From contig CM040121.1 of the NCBI GenBank assembly GCA_022559845.1, forward strand, positions 572,000,140 to 572,064,139: a DNA stretch of 64,000 nucleotides. Direction: 5' to 3'. The notes beneath the pieces are model-generated. The model did no database searches, was not told the DNA's origin, and worked only from the letters and a program-made list of their open reading frames with translations. Origin of the DNA: Amorphophallus konjac (Eukaryota > Streptophyta > Magnoliopsida > Alismatales > Araceae). This document shows positions 11,101-19,945 of the stretch, piece after piece (position 1 is the stretch's first letter; each line of letters begins with the position of its first letter). Made by a program: the position numbers and the translations under genes.

Positions 11101-11560
11101 CGCTGACCGTAGGAGGCAGCCTCTTGAGTTCACCGTAGGCGATCGTGTGTTTTTTAGAGTTTCTCCGATGAAGGGGGTGATGCGTTTTGGACGGCGTGGG
11201 AAGCTGAGTCCCCGCTACATTGGTCCTTTTGTGATCTTGGAGTGCATCGGTGAGGTTGCTTATCGGTTGTAGTTACCCCTTGAGTTGGCGTCGGTGCATG
11301 ACGTGTTCCACGTCTTAATGTTGCGGAAGTACATGCCCGATGACTCTCATGTGCTCGAGTTTTCTATTTGACCCGAGGTGACTCCAGATCTTTCTCTCCC
11401 AGAGTTTCCCATCCGCGTGGAGGATAAGCGAGAGCAGCGCCTGCAGAACAAGGTCATCCCCTTGGTAAAGGTGGTGTGGCAGCGACACTCTGGTGGGGAA
11501 GCTTCTTGGGAACGTGAGGATGAGATGCGTCAGCAGTTCCCTTAATTGTTTGAGTGAGTC
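8154..11560 (+). pseudogene. Tekay-1 Pol (PR-RT-RNH-INT-chromodomain), disrupted
   Basis: Protease comes first ([13 protein letters not shown], near 8245-8285). RT follows, with conserved [32 protein letters not shown] and the catalytic FVDDIL (near 9265). RNase H has [12 protein letters not shown] and ends in ADALSRK. The integrase zinc region begins HPGVTKMY, then TAG at 10392 (before FWWPGM) and TGA at 10485. The integrase core keeps TTDFVVGLP, a SDWDPRF block and SERTIQTLED. A deletion near 11083, seen against the reverse Tekay copy, shifts the frame. The tail PLVKVVWQRH...WEREDEMRQ (to about 11545) is the chromodomain-like end, with stops at 11271 and 11369. All domains from PR to the core stay in one frame apart from the stops, indicating fairly recent death. 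Confidence 0.9.
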
Positions 11561-11611
11561 TTCCTCTTCTTTCCCCTTGGGTTGTTCCCAATTTCGAGGA
11601 TGAAATTCCCT

Positions 11612-11624
11612 AAGGGGGGAGGGC
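11612..11624 (+). promoter_or_regulatory. Polypurine tract of Tekay-1
   Basis: AAGGGGGGAGGG immediately precedes the 3' LTR start at 11625. It is the usual primer for plus-strand DNA synthesis. Confidence 0.88.
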
Positions 11625-14250
11625 TGTAATATTCCGGACCTTTCGGATCCTTCTTCATGGGTCCCGGATCTGGTTTTTAGGAGTGTCCGACTCCGTTGTG
11701 TCTGAAATTTCATTTCGGTCATCTTTTGTGTTCGGGTCGGCGCGATCCGGAGTTGTTTCGGAGGCCCGGAGGCGTTCCGCGGCTTTTCCGCGCGTTTTCC
11801 GATTTCCGGTGTGTGTTTCGGTAATTCCTTCGGAATCTCGCTGCGGGTGAACCGGGTCGTTCACCTGGGCACGAGTGATACCGTTGCGATCGGTGCGTCC
11901 CGAGGATTCCGGAAATGTAATTTATAATTTTTTGATATTTTTCATAATTTCTGGATTTTCTATTTAAACCCCCCCATTTTCTTTTCTTTTTCTTCTTTTC
12001 TCTTTTCTTCTTCTTCCTTCCTCTCTCTCTCACGCGACCGTGGCCGCCTCTCTCTCTCCTTCTCTCCCGTTCGACCGTGCCGACCCCCGTTCCGGCTGCA
12101 GACGGCGGCGGTGCGACGGCGCGAGGACGTGGGTGACGTAGTGGCAATCGTGCGGGCATACGGCGAGCGTGGGAAGCGTGGGGAGGCGAGATTCTAACGG
12201 CGTTCTTCGTGGCTTCGAGCTCGGATCGGAGCGTTTCGTCGCGGACCGGAGGTAGGGTGACGTTCCTTAGCCTCTTGTCTTCCTTCCCCGTGAGTTTCGG
12301 CTCGAGACGAGGTCGAGAGGGGTTTATTTTGAGCCGGGAAGGGTTGATCATGCCGCGGGGTGAGTTCGTCCGATCCATCGTTTTGAGCCCCGATTTCGCG
12401 GTTTAAGGGCATAGGAGCATGCTAGGGGGCTTGGGGGTTCTTCTCTCGCCATTTCCCCCTCCGTGGGGCTTGTTTTGAGGCCGATTGGGCGATTCCGGCG
12501 GGGTTCGCCGTTTTCACGCCGGTGAGCGATGTGCGGTCGAACCAGTGACCGCATAACCCTTATGCGGTCCTGTTCGGACCGTTCATCGGCTCGGCGCGCT
12601 TTGGCTGGGGCTTGGCGCGCAGTGGGCTTGGACGGTCTATCGTGGGACCGCATATCCTAATGTGCGGCCCCACAGCGACCGCCCAACCCTAGGGTTTTTG
12701 ACCGTTGGCTGTGACCGTTGTGCAGTGCACTGGGATGTGCGGCCAGGAGCTGGCCGCATAACCCTTCGTACGGCCAGGTGCTGGCCGTACATCCCCTAGT
12801 GCTATGGTTGGATGTGCGGTCTGGTCTTGACCGCACAACCCCTGAACGGCTAAGCCCTAGCCGCTCTTCCCCAAGTGCGGCTAAGGACTAACCGTCCAGG
12901 CTTTTTATCGTTGGGAGACGAGCGGCCAGGAGCTGACCGTTCCTCACCCACGTGCGGTCAAGAGTTGACCGCACATCTGTTTGAACGGTTCTGTGTTGAC
13001 CGTTCATCTGCCGTTTGGACCCTGGGTGGAACGGTCCTGATCTGACCGTTCAAACCCTTGTGCGGTCCCTGTGTGACCGCACATCCCTGAGCGGCCCAGT
13101 GTGGACCGTTCAAGGGGACGGGTTGCGTCGGCGTGTCTCTCGTCGTATAGAGTGTACCGGGAGATGTCGTTGTCGGCTTTTGTCACCGTGCGGCGGGGCC
13201 GGTGCGTGGGGTGGTCCCCGTGCGTCGTCGGCTGCGGGCGTCGTTTTCCGTGACTTGAGAGTCTACTCCTTCAATGACCCTCCACTAGTCGTAGCCTACC
13301 AGTACGTGGTACCGGTCGTACCAGGGAGTGGTGTACGGGCTTACCCTTAGAGGCGGTTTGTGGACCGGTTGCCGTCGGGCCCCACGTCTTGCAGCCAGAG
13401 TCCGGCTGAGGGGAAAACCGGTCAGAGGGCCAGACCAGGGACGCGTGGTCTGTGTGTGCACACGTGGTTGGGGGCGGTTGGACCCACGTCGATGGGCGCG
13501 ACCCCTGCCAGTCACTTGTTTGTGGTTACTTGTACGGTGTTCGCGCCTTTGGTAGGAGCTACCACGTCAGGCGGTTCACCTGCGGCGCGGTGTAAGTCGT
13601 CAGGGGACGCTACCGGCTGTGCTTCTAGTGGGAGGTACTCCTGTCGAGTACGGAGTGTCAGACTGTCAGTTTCGTGGCTTTGACCTTCGGGTTTTGCCGG
13701 GTCGACCGTTGAGCTTCGGTTGTCTCACCGTGGCACGTGTGCCGGTTTACGTGCCATAGGGTCTTTGTTGTGTAGAGTACATGGCTTTCCTTTCCGAGGT
13801 ACTCTCCTACCGCTAGCGTAGTGGTTTCCCGTTTTACGAGGTAGGGTTCGAGTGATCCCTATTAGGTCTTGTTCCGAGACTCATTCCCTGCGTGTTTTCA
13901 CCGTGTTTCAGGTGAGGCGCCACCCCGGGGGAGCGCGTCTGGGGTGCAGCGTGGTGCGGGTGCCCAGAGGTAGTGCCAGAGGTCAGAGCCGGGGTATGCC
14001 CCGTGTAGCTGTACTTTTCTTTCTTGTCTCTGTACTAGTTGTGGACTACTGTTGTTATTTTGTGGACCATGTAAAATGCTAATTTATTTCATGCTTAATA
14101 TTATAATTGTTTAATTTCTGCAATTACTTGTGATACTTGTGTAGTTTCCACACCATCCTTCTAACCCTTCCGAGTCTTCGGACTCGTGGGTGGTGGTGCG
14201 AGTCTCGGGTTATCGGGCCTTCCCGGTAATCGGATTCTCGGGTCGTTACA
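11625..14250 (+). repeat. Tekay-1 3' LTR
   Basis: The 2,626-bp LTR runs from TGTAATATTCCGG to GGGTCGTTACA. It repeats the 5' LTR including the TATTTAAA (11961) and the inverted-repeat array. Its first ~335 bases are diverged from the 5' LTR. The remainder is nearly identical. Confidence 0.92.
12534..13115. repeat. Array of about 23-nt inverted repeats in the 3' LTR
   Basis: This is the same modules in the same order as at 5037-5620. By eye there are about eleven substitutions over roughly 600 bases. Some restore or improve arm pairing relative to the 5' LTR, for example GGAGCTGACCGTTCC here against GGAGCGGACCATTCC there. Confidence 0.83.
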
Positions 14251-14840
14251 TCCGACATCTCCCTTCCCCGCACTCTCTCTCTCTCACCCCATCCCCTCCC
14301 TCTCCTCTCTTTCTATCACCGCCGGAAGGGGGAGATGTATCTAGCATCCCCCCCCTCTCTCTTTCATCCCATCCCCTCCCTCTCGCTCTCGCTCTCTCTA
14401 TCTCTCTCTCCCTCTCCCTCTATTTCTGTCATCGCCTATCTCTCTCTCACCCCATCCCCTCCCCCCTCTCCCCCTCTCTCTCCCTCTCTTCCTGTCACCG
14501 TTGGAGGCATCTCCCCCTCCCTTCCCTATCTCTCTCTCTCTCTCTTTCTCACCCTATCCCCTCCCTCTTATGCTCTCCCTCTCCCTCTCTCTTTCTATTA
14601 CTGTCGGAGGGGGAGATGCCTTTGGCGCCCCCCTCCCTGCACTATCTCTCTCACTCCATCCCCTCCCTCTCTCTCTGTCTCACCCCATCCCTTCCCTCTT
14701 GCACTCTCTCTCCCTCTCTTTTTGTCACTGTCGGGGGGGGGGGGGGAGATGTTTCCGACATCTCATCTCCCTACACACTCTCTCTCTCACCCCACCCCCT
14801 CGATCCCCCACGCCAATCTCTCTCTCTTTGGTGTGACGGC
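14251..14840. repeat. CT-rich minisatellite, right part
   Basis: It begins with the TSD TCCGA and then repeats units of CTCTCTCTCACCCCATCCCCTCCCTCTC...TTCTGTCACCG, each ending in a GGGGGAGATG patch (near 14330, 14505, 14605, 14740). It is the continuation of 3960-4127. Forward frames through it are serine/leucine/proline low-complexity and are not called genes. Confidence 0.7.
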
Positions 14841-14882
14841 CCCCCTATTCGCTGTTGGAACCCCCCTAAACACCCTTGCTGC

Positions 14883-15407
14883 TAGGGCTGTCAATGGGTT
14901 GGGCCCGAGTCGGGCTTAGGTCGGCCAGGCTCGGGCCCGACTTATCAATATTAAAGCCCAAGTCCGGCCTGGGCCCGAGCTATATTAGGCCGGGTCCGAT
15001 ATTATTAAAAGATTGTAAAGTCCGACTAAGGCCCGGTCTAGCCCGACAACTTAAATAAAAAATAAATATTAATGAAAACTAATACATTTTATAATATAAA
15101 ACTTATAATCTCACTAAATTAACTAAAGTTTTGATATTCATTACATAATTTGTATGGAAATAGAGTTTGAAATATTTTAATTAAGTAAAATAATATAATT
15201 TTAACTAAGTAGTTTTAAAATTGAAAAAAAAAAGAATGGGCCGAGCTGGCCCTCGAGCCATAAAGCGAGTCCGGCCCGTGAGCCTTATCAGGCCGGACTT
15301 TTAGGCCAGGTTAAGAGCCCACATGCTGGAAAAGGTCTTACGACTCAGCCCGAAATCGAGTCAGACCTATGGACCTGTCGGGCCGACTCCGCCCATTGAC
15401 AGCCCTA
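14883..15407. mobile_element. hAT-type MITE, GC-rich copy
   Basis: Terminal inverted repeats are TAGGGCTGTCAATGGGT at the left and its near-exact complement GCCCATTGACAGCCCTA at the right. Inside, both arms are rich in GGGCC/CGGGCC words and flank an AT-rich centre. Eight-base flanks (CTTGCTGC / CTTGTTTA) match at 5 of 8 positions, so the TSD is weak. The TAGGGCTGTCAATGGG end is a familiar plant hAT-like terminus. A second copy is at 58668-59213. Confidence 0.85.
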
Positions 15408-15710
15408 CTTGTTTACCCCTTCCCTCTCCCTCCATTTTAAGATGTCCAGCCTCTCTCTCTCTCTCTCTCTCTAAGAGAGTATTTTAGTCATTTGAATGTC
15501 AGGGAGTCTTTTGATCATTTTCGATCGTTACTTAACGAAAATATTAACATATTTTAAAAATATTTGTAATTTCGTGGGAAAAAATTAATTATGATGACAT
15601 ATATTTTTTTAAATAGTAGTGGTATATATCTTAATATGTTTTGGTGAATGATATTTATGCAAATTTATATGTAATATATACGAAAACAATTATACAAAAA
15701 ACAACCGGCC
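15408..15710. other. Spacer with (CT)n microsatellite
   Basis: A CTCTCTCT run is at about 15451-15472, followed by AT-rich DNA. No gene is seen. Confidence 0.6.
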
Positions 15711-16265
15711 GTGGGCCGACAAAATGAGAGTACGTTGCCGTTGCAGTCTTGGCTACCTTACTCGTCTTTCCATCTGAAGCCATATCCTTCCTCCTCTCCG
15801 CTCTCTTCTTCTCCTGCATATGCGGTGAAATCTCTCTGTCTCTCTTTCCGGCGCGATCACCAGACATTCTTTGTTCCTGTGATGCCACTCTCACCTTCAC
15901 TTCTCTCCGCCCGCAGCACCACGTGGCTGGCTGCCCTAATCAAATCCGTGCAGACATAGCGAGGGAGACCCGGAGGAGGATTGGGGGCAGTCTGCTGGAA
16001 CGGAAGGGGAGGGGAAGAGGCGGATGTGGACTGGGGGGAGTTGGCTTGGTGAAGCGCATTGGGGGGGGGATCCAGCAGAGGAAGGAGAGGGTGGATCCGG
16101 AGGAGGTGGATGTGGCCGTGGTCGTCCACGGGTGAGGGACTTCATCACCACAGATAGGCAAGTATACTTTTTTGAATCGCTGTCTTGCCTCTAGACCCTC
16201 TTCAGTTGCTTCTGCCCCTAAATTTTAGCGTAAAATCCTACTATTCTTTTCCACAGGGACTTGCA
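15711..16265 (+). pseudogene. Possible 5' exon of an unidentified gene
   Basis: This stretch has UTR/first-exon character: C/T-rich leader, then an open frame from ATG 15749 to 16135 (128 codons). The frame has a hydrophobic start and a Gly/Arg-rich second half containing GGSLLERKGRGRGG and QQRKERVDPEEVDV. Just after it, AG|GCAAGT at about 16154-16161 fits a GC-type splice donor, and TTTTCCACAG ending near 16256 fits an acceptor. I recognise no family and see no following coding exon, so this is either a gene fragment or chance. Low confidence. Confidence 0.2.
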
Positions 16266-16895
16266 AAAGAAAAACAAAAACTCAGCATTTCTACCACTCG
16301 TTCCTCGTTTGTTTGGTAATTTTGGAGCATGAACCCGATCTTTTCTGATATTCGGAGTTTCTTCGCTAAAATTTTTAACCGATAAAAGGTGAATAATTTA
16401 GTTTACGTTTTTTTTCCCGATGGGTAGTTTATTGAAGGAATTACGGCTCTTTTATTCCATGTTTTTTTATCTTAGGGCAATGTTGGTGAGCATGTCAAAA
16501 CAAAACCATGCTAGTCTCGTGTAGTTTCAAATTTTTCAATCGCCCGGCACTATATTCTTTGTTGATGGGAATACTGGGAAATTCACTGTGCTTTTCACTT
16601 CATTCGGTAGAATACGTTCTGTTCTTTTGTAATCACATTTTAAAATAACCTTTTGCTGAACTTTCGTAGAAAAGAAAGGCTTTCTTATTTGCTTCAGTCG
16701 TTTGTGTCGGGACACTTCAAAAATTATTTGTATCTCTCTGAAATCTTCACAAATTACTCCTATACCTCTACCTTTCTAGAATTTACCCGTATACCCCCAA
16801 AAATGGTTAACTAGTGTCGCCATGCCCCCGAAGGTACTCGCCATCGTGACTGAGCTAATGACTAAGCCGCTTGGACTATTTTACCCCAACAAGCG
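16266..16895. other. Unassigned low-GC spacer
   Basis: T-rich sequence with no coding frame or element ends that I can support. It ends in C-rich DNA leading into the tandem triplicate. Confidence 0.5.
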
Positions 16896-16899
16896 TGCG

Positions 16900-17245
16900 T
16901 AGATCTCCCCCCCTCCCCCTCCCCTCTTACGACCCCTTCTCTGTAGTGCCATGGTGCTGGAGGGGAGCTCGCCTCCCTTGAAGCCATAGAGGAGACAACA
17001 GAGAGCCTTTGCGATCGAAAGCCGACCCTCTCCCGCTCGCTTCCCTCTCACGGCCCCTTCTTTGTAGTGCCATGGCGCCGAAGGGGAGCTCGCCTCCCTT
17101 GCAACCGTAGAGGAGGCAGTAGCGAGTCTCTGCGATCGAAAGCCGACCCTCTCCCCCTCCTTCCCCTCTCACATCCCCTTCTATGTAGCACCATTTTGCC
17201 GGAGGGGAGCTCGCCTCCCCTGCAACGATAGAGGAGACCCCGGAG
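16900..17245. repeat. Three tandem copies of a 121-bp unit
   Basis: The core CCCCTTCT.TGTAG followed by CCAT and GGAGGGGAGCTCGCCTCCC recurs at about 16934, 17055 and 17176. The CTGCGATCGAAAGCCGACCC linker is shared by the first two junctions. Each unit contains a GGGGAGCTCGCCTCCC near-palindrome. Confidence 0.75.
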
Positions 17246-17249
17246 GAGT

Positions 17250-17452
17250 TCACTCTTTCTCGCCGTGAGCTAGCTTGAACAGCAATTGGTAAGCACCATT
17301 TAGGGTAAAAATCATTGCTTCATATTCAGAAGTAAATTTTGCACATGCCATTGTCTATACAAGCCATTGGTCATACTGGGTGACAATGAGTGAGGATACG
17401 ACTTCACAGCCAATTAGTCGACCCCCGATTGCATCAGAGTGCCATTGTAAGA
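17250..17452 (-). pseudogene. Trace of Copia-type RNase H (tentative)
   Basis: One reverse frame reads HSDAIGGRLIGC, a single stop, then ACAKFTSEYEAM followed by QLLFKLAHGE. Spacing and wording resemble the end of Ty1/Copia RNase H (SDAD-WAG ... TEAEYRAM ... WLKxLL), but key residues are lost. The Tat element begins directly beside it (17460), so this may be the target sequence. It could instead be an unrelated gene fragment. Confidence 0.3.
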
Positions 17453-17459
17453 AGGCATG

Positions 17460-19732
17460 TGTTGTACTCGGACAATTTCCCCAACAAAATACCAAAGAAC
17501 AAGGGTTCGGTAATTTTCCCGAACACCTTTAAGGCATGGGCTATCCGGCCCCTCCGGCAACCCAGTGGGCCCGACCAACGGCCCCAACCCGCTAGCCGAG
17601 ATATATGGCAGCATTAACAATTAACCGGGATCGCTCCCGACCCCTCAGCGGCGGACTGGGTCCGCGTTCTATACGACCACCCGGGCCAACCCGGGGGCGC
17701 CCCGACTACAAGCCACGCCACGTGACACTCGGCAAAGAGGCTAGGGGCCTACCCTGGGACGTCTTCTTTCAACCCTCCAAGGTCAAAGGGAGACCCAAAT
17801 AAGTCAACCACGGGCTTTGGAGGCCCGCAGCATGTGTATACGGCTCACACACGGGTGCCGGGCTTTTCCCCGAACACCTTCTGGGCACGTATATCCCAGC
17901 CTTTCTACAACAAACCGTGGGCCAACCCACGGCTCCAGCACACCAGTCGGGTTCTACGGCAACCCTCCAATAGGTCGAGGCCACCCTCGACCCTCACACA
18001 CGCGGCGATGAGCCGCTCATACTTAGCTCTCAGGCCAACCCGAGGCTACCCTGTCAACCCGCCGTGCAGTACGGCACACATCACGAGGCCGGGCCCGCGG
18101 GCCCAAGATGCCTCCTTGCAGCTCCCACGAGCTCATATTCTCAGCCCAAGGTCAAATCCAAGGCCCGCCGGTCACCTACTTGGCCCGTTCCACAACCCAG
18201 GGTGTGTCGGGCATTTACCCGAGCACTTCGCGAGCGGCAACTACGACTCCACAACAACAGTCCCCCATGGGTTAACCCCAGCATCCTGGAACCCCGTGTC
18301 CCTCAAAGGACACTCTCAGACGATGAAAGAAGACCCCCGGGGGCCATCCCTCGGGGTTGCGGCCCGCCCGGGACCGGTTCGCCCCGGGGCGCGGCCGCGC
18401 CCCCAGAGAGGGCGAACTCCCCGGGGGCCGCGCCCTCCTCTCAGCCCAGAGGCCCACGGCCTTCCCCAGTCCCGGTTTCACGCAAGATCCGCCATACCGT
18501 GCGTGGGAGGATCCGACAACAAAGAACTCACCAACGAGAGCTCAAAATCGCGCAAGTCCAACGTCAACACCCGTGTTCCTCGTACACGCGTGGCCGGCCA
18601 ACCAGTATCCTTTTGTCCTCTTGCACTTAGCCAAATTAGGATAAAAATAACAAAATCCCAGATTTTATAGAGGGCGGGACCGCCCCTCTCTCTCTCTCAA
18701 CCCAGTCCGCCTAAACCCCCCTGGGGGAGGGTTTAGGCGGACCAGCCTGACCCCTCAGGCTGGTCCGCCTAAACCCCATCAAAATAGAAAACAAAATAAA
18801 AAAAATATTTTTTAAAGAAAAAAGGGCCAACCCAGTTCGCTCCAACCCGGACCCGACCGCTCACCTTGAGCCGCGTCCAACCTCCGTCAGGCACCAGTCC
18901 ACAACCGCCCTGCCACCCAGGCAGTCCGGACATGTCTCAATCTCTCTATAGGGAGCCCCCCCCTGTAAAACACGCGGGTCACCGCCATACCACGCATTGA
19001 CCCGGGGACCGACTCACACGTCGGAATTGTCCCGCGGCTTGCGCCAGTTGTATTCTGGCCTCCTCGGCCCATTTGTAAAGCCCATGGGGCTCTCATATAG
19101 CATAAAACCAGTTGAATGCAAGTGCCCGCATGTGGGCCCCAGTTTTCTACCTATATCACTCGGCACACGTGCCTAATGCCTCCGACCTCAGCCATCACCC
19201 CTCAGACAAAAGCGCGTCCACAGCTGCGAAATGCTCTCGACCCTCCACTTAAGGCTTCAGGCATATACATGCTTCTCTTCAGCATAGAACGAAGGTATTC
19301 GGATTCAATCCGATGTAAATAAACACCGATCGCTTGCGGTCGGTGGGGAAAGACGTCCAGTACACGATTCCCACAATCGCCTGCGCACTTGCACCCGTGG
19401 AACCCCCTCGATTCATGTGTCGCCCGACCTCTCGAGCCCACGTGCCGCGCCCTGGTGGCGCTTCCCCGATCAACCCTTGGATCCATAGGTGATTGTCGAT
19501 AAATCGACTGGCACGCCCGCACCCTGTCCGGCTAACCTATGCCCCTACATTCCCGTGCCATTCGACTCTTCTCGGCTTTCCGTAAAAAGAGAGTGCCCGG
19601 TACCGTCGTGAGAGGCCTACGACCACGAAGGAGGATACCCGAGATATATTAAACTCCCGTATCTTCCTCCCCCGCTGTATTCCTACCTTCACCCTGGTCA
19701 TCCGCATAAAAAGAAAAAAAAACCCCGCAACA
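17460..19732 (+). repeat. Tat 5' LTR
   Basis: The proposed start is TGTTGTACTCGGACAATTTC at 17460 and the proposed end is CCCGCAACA at 19732, seven bases before the PBS. The sequence is C-rich and not coding; the frames in it are low-complexity. With no second LTR in the window the borders are inferred from TG...CA and PBS position. The block near 19340 (GGTCGGTGGGGAAAG...GTACACGA) recurs at about 45580. Confidence 0.7.
18703..18776. repeat. Nested palindromes in the Tat LTR
   Basis: TCCGCCTAAACCC (about 18706) pairs with GGGTTTAGGCGGA (about 18729). A second hairpin CCAGCCTGA/TCAGGCTGG follows, then another TCCGCCTAAACCCC. This gives alternative stem-loops within about 75 bases. Confidence 0.8.
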
Positions 19733-19739
19733 GAGAGGA

Positions 19740-19757
19740 TGGCACGCCCGGTGGGAC
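19740..19757 (+). promoter_or_regulatory. Primer-binding site of the Tat element
   Basis: TGGCACGCCCGGTGGGAC follows the LTR end with a 7-nt spacer. It begins with the TGG expected to pair with a tRNA CCA end. I do not assign the tRNA. Confidence 0.65.
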
Positions 19758-19945
19758 GTCTCCCGCCTTCCTTCTTTTTATTGAAGAAAAGCCTATGCCA
19801 GCCCTGAAGCCCTGGTGCCCTTTTCCTGTCCTTGCAGGAGAGGCAGAGGAGGGTACTCGCACGCGCATTTCTTAGCGGCCCCCAGTCGGACCTCGCTTGG
19901 CGACTGTCGGCAACCGTCTCAGCAGCACTCAGTATTCCAACAACT

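Larger units (their letters stand above)
4128..14250 (+). mobile_element. Tekay-1: full-length Tekay/Del-type Ty3/gypsy retrotransposon, inactivated
   Basis: The 10,123-bp element is complete from LTR to LTR. It has TG...CA LTRs (4128-6755 and 11625-14250), a primer-binding site, a gag-pol region, a polypurine tract and a TCCGA target-site duplication on both sides. Domain order is Gag, zinc knuckle, protease, RT, RNase H, integrase, C-terminal chromodomain-like region; that order, the long LTRs and the chromodomain place it in the chromovirus Tekay/Del lineage (family knowledge). It is inactive: a frameshift lies near the Gag N-terminus, stops lie at 8151, 10392, 10485, 11271 and 11369, and a frame-breaking deletion lies near 11083. 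It inserted into a CT-rich minisatellite. Confidence 0.93.

Noticed and set aside
14190..14919. Forward frames of up to 231 codons over CT-rich DNA
   Set aside because: Serine/leucine/proline low-complexity read-through of the minisatellite, crossing the 3' LTR border.
17834..18670. 278-codon forward frame in the Tat LTR
   Set aside because: Pro/Arg/Ser-rich, inside a C-rich LTR, no domain; overlapping frames equally open.
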